DNA of 64,000 bases from Phenylobacterium sp. (GCF_016793225.1 NZ_JAEUMN010000050.1:62001-126000), one strand, 5' to 3'; numbered from the stretch's first letter, positions 7,731 to 16,797 are shown. Made by a program: numbers and translations. The notes: generated by a model from the sequence alone, not told the origin.

Positions 7731-8728
7731 CCGGCCGCCACGCCGCGGCGCAGGCGCTCGTCGCCCGCCGAGAAGTTGGGATCCACCAGCCACAGGCGAA
7801 GCAGGCGCCGCTTGCGCTCGGGCTCGGGCCAGTCCTCGTACTCGGTCCGCTTGTGCAGGACGGCGGCGTTCTTGAGGAACTGCATGTCGCCGGGACGGAA
7901 GTTCATGTCGAGGTAGGCGTCGGGGTCGTTCGCGGCCCGCTCGATGAACTCGATGGCCTCGACCTGGGCCCGCGACAGTCGCGGACAGGCGGCGTGCTGC
8001 TGGCTCTCGCGGATGTACCAGGGCACGAAGAAGGTGCGCAGGCGCCGGCCGTCCCAGCGGCAGAGCGGGATCTCGAACCACGCCTTCTCGCCGGGTTTGT
8101 GCTGGCCCTGCGTGTCGAAGGGGAACGGCTCGAACAGCACGGGGACGAGGTCGGGCCGCTCGGCGAGAATCCGGTTGAAGATCGCCGGCGAGCTGACGAT
8201 CCGGCTGACGCCGCCCGACTTCGCCGCCTGCAGGCAGAAGAGGCCGATCATGTCGGCGGCGTCGGTGTGGAAATCCTGCTCGGCGCGGGTCTTGTAGAGA
8301 CGCACGCCATACGCTTTCGGATCGGCGCCCGTGTCCTCGATCCGGCCCAGCAGATCGCCGTCGGTGTTCTGCGAGATCGCCCGGCCCATGTGCAGGCCCA
8401 GCGCCCAGTAGGCGCCGGCGCAGACGTCCTCCGGGTGGTCGCCGACCGGGAAGCCGCGAAGGAGGACGAACCCGCGCCCCGCGTCCAGCTCGCGAACCCA
8501 CTCTGCGATCCGCGGACCCAGCGTGGGCAGGGGGACGTCCTCCCGCCGCCACGCCCGCCACGGACGATCGGCCGCCCGCCGGACCGCCGCGATCAGCTCG
8601 TCGATGTCCGCGGGGGTGAACGCGTAGCGCCAGTCCGCGAGGCCCGCGAGGTCGCGGCCGGACCAGACGTCCGGAGAGGTCAGGCGCGCGGCGGGCATCG
8701 CCGGACGGCTCGGCATCGTCTCGGACAT
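7727..8728 (-). CDS. TauD/TfdA family Fe(II)/2-oxoglutarate-dependent dioxygenase
   Basis: A 333-aa oxygenase of the TauD/TfdA (clavaminate synthase-like) fold. The iron triad is visible as the HxD of FHTDAADMIGL (about residue 155) and a distal His in FLKNAAVLHKRTEY. Arginines near the C-terminus (RRLLRLWL) should bind 2-oxoglutarate. An N-terminal RGFVLLRGFPV block matches the family. It probably hydroxylates a small organic acid or amine; no neighbouring pathway gene identifies the substrate. GAGGGAG precedes the ATG. The stop lies inside the CTAG-bounded element. Confidence 0.85.
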   Translation of the reverse strand: MSETMPSRPAMPAARLTSPDVWSGRDLAGLADWRYAFTPADIDELIAAVRRAADRPWRAWRREDVPLPTLGPRIAEWVRELDAGRGFVLLRGFPVGDHPEDVCAGAYWALGLHMGRAISQNTDGDLLGRIEDTGADPKAYGVRLYKTRAEQDFHTDAADMIGLFCLQAAKSGGVSRIVSSPAIFNRILAERPDLVPVLFEPFPFDTQGQHKPGEKAWFEIPLCRWDGRRLRTFFVPWYIRESQQHAACPRLSRAQVEAIEFIERAANDPDAYLDMNFRPGDMQFLKNAAVLHKRTEYEDWPEPERKRRLLRLWLVDPNFSAGDERLRRGVAAG

Positions 8729-8778
8729 CGCAGGCTCCCTCAGACCTGCGGTTCAATATTTCTGGAAATTAGGAAATG

Positions 8779-10194
8779 TCAATCGGCTCCGCCGGTCTCC
8801 GCCGCCGCCAGCCGCGCGACGTCGCGCACATAGGCGTCGGCGTCGAACTTCTTGAAGGTGTTGGGCCCCATCGAGCGCACCGTGCCGAACACCGGCTGCG
8901 GCCCCCACGGGCGGTCGTGCAGGCCGTACAGCCAGCCGACGTTGGTGAACGAGTTCGGGTCGCGCCCGTCGAGGAACCAGCGGTTGTTCAGCGCCAGGGT
9001 GGTCTCGAACGCCTCCTCGGGCGAGGCCGACCAGTGCAGGATCTTCTTTCCCCAGTACATGCGCAGGTGGTTGTGCATGTACCCGGTGGCCGTCATCTCG
9101 CGCATGGCGGCGTTCCAGTAGGGATCGTGCGTCCCGGCCGCTTCGAACTGGGCGCGGGTGTAGACGTGGGGACGCGGATCGCCCGCGTGGTCCGCCAGGG
9201 TCTTGCGCGCCCATTCCGGCATGGCGGCGTAGCGGTCGTAGTCGGTCTCGTAGAAGCAGTGGTTCATCGACAGCTCGCGGCGGACGATCAGCTCCTCCAG
9301 GAAGCTGGTCCGGTTGTCGCCGCGGCTGTGCCGCCGCGCGGCGAGGGCGATCTCCACCGGCGAGATCTGGCCGAAGTGGAGGTAGGGGCTCATGAGCGAG
9401 GCGGCGCGGGCCTCGGGCTTGCCGCGTTCGGCGCCGTAGCGATGCAGGCCGTCGGCCACGAAGGCGTCGAGCCGGGCCCGCGCTGCGCCCTCGCCGGCCG
9501 GGAACCGGCGGACCTGGCCCACGGAATGGTCGATCTTCAGGCCGGCCAGGATGGCGGCCACGTCGTCCAGGTCGAGCGCGCCCTCCAGGTCGAACCGGTC
9601 CATGCGGCGCCGCAGCTCGCGCGGCTCGAGGGGCTCCAGGAACTCGTCCCAGACCCGATGCAGGCGCGGCCTCAGCGTGCGGGCGGCGTACTCGTGCTTG
9701 TCCGAGGCCCGCTCGATCGGGACCACGACGTCGCCCTCCACCTGCACGAGCCGGCGGTCCAGGCCGTCGGCGAGACGGGCGCGCCAGGTGCGCTGGATCT
9801 TCAGGTAGCCCCGGTCGCAGACCACCAGCGCGGCGTCGGCCGCGAGCGCGCGGGCCAATTCGTGCGGCGGCTGCTTGCGGATGACGAAGCCGACCCCGCG
9901 ATCGGCCAGACGGCGCCGCGCCTCGGCCAGACCCTCCAGCATGAAGCCGTAGTGGCGGGCGTTCGCCTCCGGGAACGCCGTCAGGCCGAAGCAGACCAGC
10001 ACCGGCAGGTCGAGCGCGTTCGCCTCGTCGATGGCGAACTCCAGCGCCGGATTGAAGTCCGCCCGCTGCGACTGCTGCATCCAGTAAAGCACGTAGCGCG
10101 CGGGGATCCTCGGCGGGGCGTCGACGAGAACCTTCAGACGGGCGGACGAGATCACCGGACGCTCCACGCGGAAAACGGACGCCGGAGAAAACAC
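8779..10194 (-). CDS. phr: Class II cyclobutane pyrimidine dimer photolyase
   Basis: A 471-aa DNA repair flavoprotein that uses blue light and FADH- to split UV-induced pyrimidine dimers. Class II features are the YVLYWMQQSQRADFN opening, a FLEELIVRRELSMN segment, YMHNHLRMYWGKKIL for FAD binding and DGRDPNSFTNVGWLYGLHDR near the C-terminus. Class II enzymes are common in animals and plants and scattered among bacteria. Translation may start with GTG at 10194, but the first 30 residues are poorly conserved and a later start is possible. It diverges from the small gene ahead of glmS. Light-related genes (HTH-BLUF) lie about 40 kb away. Confidence 0.93.
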   Translation of the reverse strand: MFSPASVFRVERPVISSARLKVLVDAPPRIPARYVLYWMQQSQRADFNPALEFAIDEANALDLPVLVCFGLTAFPEANARHYGFMLEGLAEARRRLADRGVGFVIRKQPPHELARALAADAALVVCDRGYLKIQRTWRARLADGLDRRLVQVEGDVVVPIERASDKHEYAARTLRPRLHRVWDEFLEPLEPRELRRRMDRFDLEGALDLDDVAAILAGLKIDHSVGQVRRFPAGEGAARARLDAFVADGLHRYGAERGKPEARAASLMSPYLHFGQISPVEIALAARRHSRGDNRTSFLEELIVRRELSMNHCFYETDYDRYAAMPEWARKTLADHAGDPRPHVYTRAQFEAAGTHDPYWNAAMREMTATGYMHNHLRMYWGKKILHWSASPEEAFETTLALNNRWFLDGRDPNSFTNVGWLYGLHDRPWGPQPVFGTVRSMGPNTFKKFDADAYVRDVARLAAAETGGAD

Positions 10195-10239
10195 GCTTCA
10201 GGCCGATTGGCGACGCTTCCCGGCGCGCGATTTTGAGCT

Positions 10240-10255
10240 TGCCCGATTTCGGGCA
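10240..10255. promoter_or_regulatory. Perfect inverted repeat in a divergent promoter region
   Basis: TGCCCGATTTCGGGCA has 7-bp perfect arms with a 2-bp centre. It lies between the photolyase start and the small gene before glmS. It could be an operator or a hairpin in a leader. No known regulator motif was recognised. Confidence 0.35.
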
Positions 10256-10274
10256 CGCGCGTTGTCTGCGGCGG

Positions 10275-10571
10275 ATGGCCGAGGCAGATCCACCACCGAT
10301 GTCGGATGCGGGCGACCTGGACGACCTCGTGGCCTACGTGGCGCGATCCAGCGGGCTCGATCCTTCGCAGGCAAGGCGGATCGTCGATGACGTGCTCTCG
10401 TACCTGGGCGAAAGCCCGCAGGCTTTCATCCGCAGGCGCCATGCCGCACTGCTCAGGCTGGGGCGCCGGAACGAGGAGATCTACGCGCGGATCGCCGACG
10501 AGCTCGCCCAGCGGCGGTTTCCGGCCCCGCCCTACTCGATCCGCCAGATCCGCCGGATCATCTACGGCTGA
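10275..10571 (+). CDS. Small conserved hypothetical protein upstream of glmS
   Basis: A 98-aa (or 90-aa from the ATG at 10299) basic, helical protein, with no signal peptide. Recognisable segments are DLVAYVARSSGLDPSQARRIVDDVLSYL cut short here as an N-terminal helical pair, and a C-terminal PYSIRQIRRIIYG. The helical layout hints at nucleic-acid or protein binding but no family is identified. It ends 12 bp before glmS and is probably cotranscribed with it. The second ATG has the slightly better upstream purine tract (GAGGC), so the true start is unresolved. Confidence 0.65.
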   Translation: MAEADPPPMSDAGDLDDLVAYVARSSGLDPSQARRIVDDVLSYLGESPQAFIRRRHAALLRLGRRNEEIYARIADELAQRRFPAPPYSIRQIRRIIYG

Positions 10572-10583
10572 GGGGGCGCGCTG

Positions 10584-12404
10584 ATGTGCGGCATCGTCGG
10601 ATACGTCGGCGAGCGCGCCGCGCTGCCGCTGCTGATGGAGGGCCTGCGGCGGGTCGAGTACCGCGGCTACGACTCGGCGGGCGTGGCGGTCGCGCACGAG
10701 GGACGCCTCGCGGTCCACAAGCGCAAGGGCAAGGTGCGGGAGCTGGACGCCGCCCTGCCCGCGGCGGGCCTGCCCGGAACCACGGGGATCGCCCACACCC
10801 GCTGGGCCACGCATGGCGAGCCCAGCGACGCCAACGCCCACCCGCACACCGACGCCCAGGGCCGCATCGCGGTCGTCCACAACGGCATCATCGAGAACGC
10901 CGCCGAGCTGCGGGCCCGCCTGGCCGCCGACGGCGTCGCGTTCCGCTCCGAGACGGATACCGAGGTGCTGGCGCACCTGATCGCCGCCCGGCCCGAGAAC
11001 AGCCTTCTCGACGCGGTGCGCGCGGCCCTGCGGCAGGTGAAGGGCGCCTACGGCCTCGCCGTGATCGACGCCGCGCGTCCCGAGGCCATCGTCGCCGCCC
11101 GCAACGGCGGCCCGGTCGTGATCGGCGTGGGCGACGAGGAGATGTTCGTCGCCTCGGACGCCTCCGCCCTGATGGGGCATGCCAAGACCGTGGCGCACCT
11201 GGACGACGGCGAGATCGCCGAGGTCCGGGCCGACGGCTTCTCGGTGCTGACGCTGGAGGGGACCGAAACCGCCAAGGCCACCCAGGCGCTGGAGGGCGAG
11301 GCCGCGGGCTTCGACAAGGGCGACTACGCCCACTTCATGCGCAAGGAGATCGCCGAGCAGCCCGACGCGGTGCGCCGCACGCTGATGGGCCGGCTCGACG
11401 CGCGTTTCTCCACGGCGCACCTGGGGGGCATCGAGCTCGCGGCGCGCGAGATGCTCGACATCCGCCGGGTCAAGATCCTCGGCTGCGGCTCGGCCGGCTA
11501 CGCGGGCGTGCTGGGCGCGCACCTGATCGAGACGCTGGCCCGCATCCCTGCGCACGCCGAGCCCGCCTCGGAGTTCCGCTATCGCAACCCGGTGATCGAG
11601 CAGGACACGCTCTATGTCGCCGTCAGCCAGTCGGGCGAGACCTTCGACACCCTGGCGGCGATCCAGGAGGTGAAGCGGAAGGGCGGGCGGGTGCTCGGCG
11701 TCGTCAACACGGTGGGCTCGACCATCGCGCGCGAGTGCGGCCGGGGCGTCTACCTGCACGCGGGGCCCGAGGTGGCGGTGGTCTCCACCAAGACCTGGAC
11801 CTGCACGGCGGTCGCCTTCGCCCTTCTGGCGCTGCAGCTCGGGCGGGTGCGGGATCTGTCGGCGGCCCAGGGCGCGCGGCTGCTGGCCGGGCTGTCGGCC
11901 CTGCCCGACCAGATCGCCGGGATCGTCGCGCGCGAGGCCGAGCTGGCGCCGCTCACCGCGCGCCTGGTCCGCAGCGAGCACGCCTACTTCATCGGCCGCG
12001 CGGCCGGCTATGCGGTGGCCATGGAGGGCGCGCTGAAGCTGAAGGAGGTGAGCTACCTCCACGCCGAGGCCTACGCCGCCTCCGAGCTCAAGCACGGCCC
12101 CCTGGCCCTGATCGCGCCCGAGACGCCGACGGTGGTCGTCCTGCCCGACGACGAGCTGCTGGCGAAGAACCTCTCCACCATCGCCGAGGTGCGCACGCGC
12201 CAGGGGCCGGTGCTGGCGATCACCCATCCGGGCGTCAAGGTCGACGGCGTCGAGGCGGCCTTCGCCGTCCCCCGCTCCGAGCCCGAGCTCGCGCCGATCC
12301 TGATGAACGTGCCGCTTCAGCTCCTGGCCTACCAGGTCGCCCAGGGCCTCGGACGCGACATCGACCAGCCCCGCAACCTCGCCAAGTCCGTCACCGTCGA
12401 GTGA
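10584..12404 (+). CDS. glmS: Glutamine-fructose-6-phosphate aminotransferase GlmS
   Basis: A 606-aa cytoplasmic enzyme that makes glucosamine-6-phosphate from fructose-6-phosphate and glutamine, the entry into peptidoglycan and lipopolysaccharide sugars. The N-terminal glutaminase domain starts MCGIVGYVG, exposing the catalytic Cys after Met removal, followed by EYRGYDSAGVAV and HTRWATHGEPS. Two SIS isomerase domains follow (KILGCGSAGYAG; SQSGETFDTL; then IGRAAGYAVAMEGALKLKE). The C-terminus LAKSVTVE is the canonical ending. GGGGG-type purines precede the ATG. Length is normal. Confidence 0.98.
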   Translation: MCGIVGYVGERAALPLLMEGLRRVEYRGYDSAGVAVAHEGRLAVHKRKGKVRELDAALPAAGLPGTTGIAHTRWATHGEPSDANAHPHTDAQGRIAVVHNGIIENAAELRARLAADGVAFRSETDTEVLAHLIAARPENSLLDAVRAALRQVKGAYGLAVIDAARPEAIVAARNGGPVVIGVGDEEMFVASDASALMGHAKTVAHLDDGEIAEVRADGFSVLTLEGTETAKATQALEGEAAGFDKGDYAHFMRKEIAEQPDAVRRTLMGRLDARFSTAHLGGIELAAREMLDIRRVKILGCGSAGYAGVLGAHLIETLARIPAHAEPASEFRYRNPVIEQDTLYVAVSQSGETFDTLAAIQEVKRKGGRVLGVVNTVGSTIARECGRGVYLHAGPEVAVVSTKTWTCTAVAFALLALQLGRVRDLSAAQGARLLAGLSALPDQIAGIVAREAELAPLTARLVRSEHAYFIGRAAGYAVAMEGALKLKEVSYLHAEAYAASELKHGPLALIAPETPTVVVLPDDELLAKNLSTIAEVRTRQGPVLAITHPGVKVDGVEAAFAVPRSEPELAPILMNVPLQLLAYQVAQGLGRDIDQPRNLAKSVTVE

Positions 12405-12431
12405 GGCGCGATCAGGCTTCGCCCAGCACTG

Positions 12432-12525
12432 CTCCTCCCCTGCGCAGCAGGGTGGAGGGGTCGCGGGCGCCGCGGGTCGCCCCCCTCCACCGCCTTCGGC
12501 GGTCCCCCTCCCCCTGCGGGGGAGG
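12432..12525. repeat. Dispersed GC-rich palindromic intergenic repeat
   Basis: The stretch contains TCCTCCCCTGCGCAGCAGGG, a CCGCCTTCGGCGG hairpin and CCTCCCCCTGCGGGGGAGG. It looks like the TCCTCCCC...GGGGAGGA repeats scattered between genes in Caulobacterales genomes. It may act as a terminator for glmS. Only one copy is visible in this window. Confidence 0.5.
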
Positions 12526-12550
12526 ACTGCGTGGGCGGCTGCCGCCCTTC

Positions 12551-12602
12551 TGAACCGCCGAGACGCGGAGGGCGCGGAGATCTCTGCGTCCTCCGCGGTT
12601 CA
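12551..12602. repeat. Imperfect palindromic repeat
   Basis: The element opens TGAACCGCCGAGACGCGGAG and closes CCTCCGCGGTTCA, so its ends are inverted copies with the GCGGAGG core. It resembles a widespread intergenic repeat of the type ACCGCGGAGGACGCGG. Directly beside two other repeat types between glmS and moaB. Confidence 0.5.
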
Positions 12603-12627
12603 ATCGAGCGCCGCCGCGCCGGCCGCC

Positions 12628-12657
12628 ACTGGCGCTTCGCTTCCGGGGGGATGACGG
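12628..12657. repeat. Partial REP-like unit
   Basis: ACTGGCGCTTCGCTTCCGG followed by GGGGGATGACGG resembles one arm of the common CCGTCATCCC...GAAGCGAAGCGCC repeat. The partner arm is absent here. Confidence 0.35.
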
Positions 12658-12684
12658 TTTAGAAGGGCGGCGAAGGAGTCCGAC

Positions 12685-13236
12685 ATGAACGCCCCTGTGC
12701 TGAGCCCCGGCGGAAAGATCGACACCGCCAAGCCGCTGAAGCCCGTCCGCGTCGCCGTGCTGACGATCTCGGACACCCGCGACGAGGAGAGCGACACCTC
12801 CGGCAACCTGCTGGCGAGCCGCGTGAAGGACGCCGGGCACGAGCTGGTCGCCAAGGGGATCGTCAAGGACGACGTCGAGCAGATCCGCGCGCAGATCCTG
12901 AAGTGGGTCGGCGAGGGGGTGGAGGCCATCGTCTCCACCGGCGGCACCGGCATCACGGGCCGCGACGTCACGCCCGAGGCCGTGCGCCCGCTGTTCGACA
13001 AGGAGATCGACGGCTTTTCGGTGGTGTTCCACCTGGTCAGCTACCAGTCGGTGGGGCTCTCCACCCTGCAGAGCCGCGCGCTGGCCGGCATCGTGAAGGG
13101 CTGCTTCGTCTTCTGCCTTCCGGGCTCGAACGGCGCGGTGAAGGACGGCTGGGACAAGGTGATCTCGGCCCAGCTCGACAGCCGCCACGGCCCCTGCAAC
13201 ATGGTCGAGCTGATGCCGCGGCTGATGGAAGCCTAG
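12685..13236 (+). CDS. moaB: Molybdenum cofactor biosynthesis protein MoaB/MogA family
   Basis: A 183-aa molybdopterin adenylyltransferase-type protein. Its MoCF_biosynth fold shows [19 protein letters not shown], the molybdopterin-binding [18 protein letters not shown] loop, and [16 protein letters not shown]. It should activate molybdopterin with AMP before Mo insertion, or play a MoaB-like role. The N-terminal 20 residues are an extension typical of the proteobacterial MoaB branch. GAAGGAG lies upstream of the ATG. Its TAG overlaps the GTG of moaC by one base, and it heads a moaB-moaC-moeA operon. Confidence 0.92.
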   Translation: MNAPVLSPGGKIDTAKPLKPVRVAVLTISDTRDEESDTSGNLLASRVKDAGHELVAKGIVKDDVEQIRAQILKWVGEGVEAIVSTGGTGITGRDVTPEAVRPLFDKEIDGFSVVFHLVSYQSVGLSTLQSRALAGIVKGCFVFCLPGSNGAVKDGWDKVISAQLDSRHGPCNMVELMPRLMEA

Positions 13237-13706
13237 TGGCCGGAAAGCTCACCCACATCGACGAGACCGGCCGCGCCCGCATGGTCGACGTCTCGGACAA
13301 GGCCGTGACCGCCCGCGAGGCGGTGGCGGAGGGTTTCCTGCGGATGTCGCGCGAGACGCTGGCGCTGGCGATGTCCGGCGAAGGCCGCAAGGGCGACGTC
13401 CGCGCCGTGGCCGAGATCGCGGGCGTGATGGCCGCCAAGAAGACGTCCGACCTCATCCCCATGTGCCACCCCTTGCCCATCGCCAAGGCCGAGGTGCGGG
13501 TCGAGCCGGGCGACGGGGGCCTCTCGGTCACCGCGCGGGTCAAGACCACGGGCCAGACCGGCGTAGAGATGGAGGCGCTGACCGCCTGCTCGGTGGCGCT
13601 GCTGACGCTCTACGACATGCTGAAGGCGGCCGAGAAGGGCATGGTCATCGAGGCGGTCCGGCTGGTCTCCAAGACCGGCGGCAAGAGCGGCGACTGGTCG
13701 GCATGA
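13236..13706 (+). CDS. moaC: Cyclic pyranopterin monophosphate synthase MoaC
   Basis: A 156-aa enzyme that turns the MoaA product into cyclic pyranopterin monophosphate. Conserved blocks are [18 protein letters not shown] at the start, [14 protein letters not shown] with the active-site His, and [21 protein letters not shown] with the catalytic region. The GTG start at 13236 sits on the last base of the moaB TAG and gives the exact family length; a longer in-frame extension would overlap moaB. The TGA overlaps the moeA ATG. The split of moa genes into two operons (moaADE and moaBC-moeA) within 6 kb is common in this group. Confidence 0.96.
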   Translation: MAGKLTHIDETGRARMVDVSDKAVTAREAVAEGFLRMSRETLALAMSGEGRKGDVRAVAEIAGVMAAKKTSDLIPMCHPLPIAKAEVRVEPGDGGLSVTARVKTTGQTGVEMEALTACSVALLTLYDMLKAAEKGMVIEAVRLVSKTGGKSGDWSA

Positions 13707-14893
13707 AGCTGCTCCCCGTCGACGACGCCCGCGCCCGGATGCTGGCCGAGGTCGCCGCGCTGCCGGCCGAGACGGTTCCCCTGCCCGCCGCTGTCGGCCG
13801 GGTGCTGGCCGAGGACGTCCGCGCGGTGCGCGACCAGCCGCCTTTCGCCGCCTCCGCCATGGACGGCTGGGCCGTGCGGGCTGCGGACACGCCGGGCGAC
13901 CTGCGGATCGTCGGCGAGAGCGCGGCCGGGCGCGGCTTCGAGGGCGAGGTCGGTCCCGGCGAGGCGGTCCGCATCTTCACCGGCGCCGCCGTGCCTGCCG
14001 GGTGCGACGCCATCGTGATCCAGGAGGACGCCCGGCGCGACGGCGACGTCGTCACCGTCCCCGCCACCCCGGCGGGACGCCACCTGCGCCCGGCGGGCGG
14101 CGACTTCGCGGCGGGCGACGTGCTGCTGCCGCGCGGCGTCGCCATCGACGCCTGGCGCCTGTCGCTGGCCGCCGCCGCCGGACGGGCCGATGTGTCGGTG
14201 AGTCGCCGGCCCCAGGTGGCGCTGTTCTCGACCGGCGAGGAGATCGTCGAGGCGCCGGCCACGCCCGGGCCCTTCCAGATCTACGACTCCGGCTCCCGGG
14301 CCCTGGAGGCGCTGATCGCGGGCTGGGGCGGCGAGGTCCGGCGCGCCAAGCCGGTTCGCGACGACCTCGAGACCACGATCCAGGCGCTGCGGGACGCCAA
14401 GGGCGACCTGGTGGTGACGGTGGGCGGGGCCTCGGTGGGCGACCACGACCTGGTGCGGGCCGCCGCGGGGGCGCTGGGCCTCGATCTGCGGGTCGCCAGC
14501 GTCAACGTCCGCCCGGGCAAGCCCACCTTCTTCGGCGTCCTGGGCGACGGGCGCAGGCTGCTGGGCCTGCCCGGGAATCCCGCGTCCGCGCTGGTCTGCG
14601 CCGAGCTGTTTCTCCGTCCGCTGCTGCGCGCCTACGCCGGGGCCGACCCGACGCCGCCGACCCTTTCGGCCCGGCTCGCCCGGCCGCTTCCCGCCAACGG
14701 CTCCCGCGAGCACTGGATGCGTGCGCGCCTCGCCCACGCGGACGGCGGCGTCACCATCGAGGCGTTCCCGGATCAGGACTCTTCGCTGATCGGGGTCTTC
14801 AACGCGTCCAACGCGCTGCTGCGGCGGCCGGCGGATGCGCCGGCGCTGTCCGCGGGCGACGTCGTCGAGGCGCTGCCGCTGGCGCGGGCGTAG
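13703..14893 (+). CDS. moeA: Molybdopterin molybdotransferase MoeA
   Basis: A 396-aa enzyme inserting molybdate into adenylated molybdopterin. Family blocks include [18 protein letters not shown] (domain III entry), [26 protein letters not shown], the [14 protein letters not shown] motif of the MoCF-like domain and [22 protein letters not shown] overlaps the moaC stop by four bases. The last 121 bases also encode, on the other strand, the C-terminal tail of the xdhC-like gene, an unusually long convergent overlap. Confidence 0.96.
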   Translation: MKLLPVDDARARMLAEVAALPAETVPLPAAVGRVLAEDVRAVRDQPPFAASAMDGWAVRAADTPGDLRIVGESAAGRGFEGEVGPGEAVRIFTGAAVPAGCDAIVIQEDARRDGDVVTVPATPAGRHLRPAGGDFAAGDVLLPRGVAIDAWRLSLAAAAGRADVSVSRRPQVALFSTGEEIVEAPATPGPFQIYDSGSRALEALIAGWGGEVRRAKPVRDDLETTIQALRDAKGDLVVTVGGASVGDHDLVRAAAGALGLDLRVASVNVRPGKPTFFGVLGDGRRLLGLPGNPASALVCAELFLRPLLRAYAGADPTPPTLSARLARPLPANGSREHWMRARLAHADGGVTIEAFPDQDSSLIGVFNASNALLRRPADAPALSAGDVVEALPLARA

Positions 14894-15840
14894 CGGACGG
14901 CGGTGATCTCGCCGATCACCGAGACCGCCACCTCGAACGGCGCCTTGCCGCCGATGTCCAGGCCGATCGGGGCGTGCAGCCGCGCCAGCGCCGCCGCCGG
15001 CATCCCCATGTCCTCCAGCTCGGCGACGCGCCCGGCCAGTCGCCGGCGCGCGCCCAGCAGGCCGACGTAGCCCGCCCGGGAGGGCAGCGCCGCCTTCAGC
15101 GCCTCGCGGTCGGTCTCCAGGTCGTGGGTCGCCACGGCCACGTACGTCCACGGGTCGAGGCCGATGGCCGCCAGCGCCGGGCCGGGATCGTCCCGGCGGT
15201 AGGCCAGGTGCGGGATCGGCGGCGGGGTGGACGGTCCCTTGGGCCGCACCAGCGTCGTCTCGAACCCTGATTTCACCCCCAGCTCGGCGATGGCCAGGGC
15301 GGTCGGATCGCCGCCCACGATCACCAGCCGCGGCCTGGGCTCGTGACGCCGCACCACCTGGACGCCCGGCCACGGCGCGGGGTCCGGTCCGCAGCTGCGC
15401 CGGGCGCCGTCGCTCAGGTAGGTCACCGGCCGACGCTCTGCCTCGGCCGCGAGCAGCTCCGCCAGCGCGGGATCGTGCGGTCCCACCCGCTCCACGAAGA
15501 TCTCGATGCGGGCGCCGCAGAGCAGGCGGATGTCGGGCCAGGGGCTGCCTTCGCCGTACACCAGTCGCCGGGCCTGCCCGTCCGCGAGCACGGCCCAGGC
15601 GTGGCCGGCCACGTCGCCTTCGACGCAGCCGCCCGAGAAGTAGCCGGCCAGCACCCCCTCGGCGAAGACCATCTGGGTGCCTTCGGGCCGCGGGCCGCCG
15701 CCCTCCACGGCCACCAGCGTCGCCAGGACCAGGGGGTTTCCCGCCTCGGCCGCGCGGCGCAGGGCCGGGCGGACGTCCTCGTCGAGGCCGAAGGTGGGCC
15801 ACTCGGGAAGGGGCGAGTCGGGACCGGGAACGTCAATCAC
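14773..15840 (-). CDS. XdhC/CoxI family molybdoenzyme maturation protein
   Basis: A 355-aa protein expected to help mature xanthine-dehydrogenase-like molybdoenzymes by binding or sulfurating Moco. The N-terminal XdhC domain shows LATLVAVEGGGPRPEGTQMV and YFSGGCVEGDVAGHA with the conserved Cys, and LLCGARIEIFVE. A C-terminal Rossmann domain begins RPRLVIVGGDPTALAIAEL and continues to GLDIGGKAPFEVAVSVIGEI. That is where the family normally ends. The last ~40 residues (Ser/Ala-rich) are encoded antisense to the end of moeA. The aldo/keto reductase homologue is divergent. Confidence 0.88.
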   Translation of the reverse strand: MIDVPGPDSPLPEWPTFGLDEDVRPALRRAAEAGNPLVLATLVAVEGGGPRPEGTQMVFAEGVLAGYFSGGCVEGDVAGHAWAVLADGQARRLVYGEGSPWPDIRLLCGARIEIFVERVGPHDPALAELLAAEAERRPVTYLSDGARRSCGPDPAPWPGVQVVRRHEPRPRLVIVGGDPTALAIAELGVKSGFETTLVRPKGPSTPPPIPHLAYRRDDPGPALAAIGLDPWTYVAVATHDLETDREALKAALPSRAGYVGLLGARRRLAGRVAELEDMGMPAAALARLHAPIGLDIGGKAPFEVAVSVIGEITAVRYARASGSASTTSPADSAGASAGRRSSALDALKTPISEES

Positions 15841-15930
15841 CCTCGGATACGCCTTCTTAGCTTTCCTGCGACAAAATGGTCTCGGAAACGGATTCCACCA
15901 AGCATTTCAGCCGCCGAGCCTGCCCGCCGC

Positions 15931-16797
15931 ATGACCGCCTCCCTCAGCAAGCTCGGCCTCGGAACCGGCCAGTTCGGCCTCGATCAGCCGGCCATGAGCC
16001 GCGGCCGGCCGCGCGACGCCGAGGCTCGCGACATCCTCTCCATCGCCGGGCGCTCGGGCATGGGCGTGCTGGACGTCGTGCGCGGCTCGACGACGGCCGA
16101 CACCCTGCTTCGCGGCGCGCTGCCGCAGCCGAACCCGTTCAAGGTCACGCTCACCAGCATCCGCCCCGACCGCGGCCCCGAAGTGGCCGAGGCCGAGCTT
16201 CGCGCCCAGATGCTGCGCCTCGGCGTCGAGCGTGTCGACACCATCCTCGCGCCGTCGGCCACCGACCTGCTCGCCCCGCAAGGCGCGTCGCTCTGGGACC
16301 GGCTGAGGGCGCTGAAGGACGCCGGCGTCTGCCGGCGGATCGGCGTGCCGGTCTACGCCTCGGACGACCCGGTCGGCGTGGCGCGGCGCTTCAAGCCCGA
16401 CGTCGTCCAGGCGCCGGCCTCGCTCCTCGACCAGCGGCTGCTGCTGGACGGCTCGCTCGCCACCCTGGCCGAGATGGGGATCGAGGTGCACCTGCGCTCC
16501 ATCTTCCTGAACGGCGTGCTGTTCCTGCCGCCCGACCGGGCGCCCAGCCACCTGAAGGCCGCCGCCGGCCGCATCAGCCGCGCGCGGCGCCTGATCGCCG
16601 AGGGCAAGTCCGACCCGCTGCAGGCCGCGCTGGGCTTCGCGCTGACCCGCCCTGAAGCCACCGCCGTGCTCGTGGGGGTCACCTCGGCCGCCGAGATGAG
16701 CGCCGTCGTCGCGGCCGCCATGAGCCCGCCGCCCGACCTGGACTGGGACGAGATGGCGATCGACGACCCCGACGCGCTGAACTGGGCGGCCGCCTGA
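15931..16797 (+). CDS. Aldo/keto reductase family protein, catalytic residues missing
   Basis: A 288-aa AKR-fold protein. The opening LSKLGLGTGQFGLDQPAM and the C-terminal DPLQAALGFALTRPEATAVL fit the branch of AKRs found in sugar and flagellin-glycosylation clusters. The usual active-site motif DTAxxYG is here LDVVRGSTTAD, shortened and with Arg in place of Tyr. The lysine of the next strand (normally ...TK) is Ser in FKVTLTSIR, and the histidine after it (LLLHN) is Pro in TILAPSATDLL. The Asp remains. It is therefore probably a non-reducing homologue. The ATG at 15931 gives the standard N-terminus. Confidence 0.75.
   Translation: MTASLSKLGLGTGQFGLDQPAMSRGRPRDAEARDILSIAGRSGMGVLDVVRGSTTADTLLRGALPQPNPFKVTLTSIRPDRGPEVAEAELRAQMLRLGVERVDTILAPSATDLLAPQGASLWDRLRALKDAGVCRRIGVPVYASDDPVGVARRFKPDVVQAPASLLDQRLLLDGSLATLAEMGIEVHLRSIFLNGVLFLPPDRAPSHLKAAAGRISRARRLIAEGKSDPLQAALGFALTRPEATAVLVGVTSAAEMSAVVAAAMSPPPDLDWDEMAIDDPDALNWAAA

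Noticed and set aside
10152-12227. Long minus-strand open frame opposite glmS, and similar long frames opposite ydbH, ccoN and fixL.
   Set aside because: They are low-complexity, Arg/Gly/Ala/His-rich shadows produced by high GC codon bias, without domain motifs.
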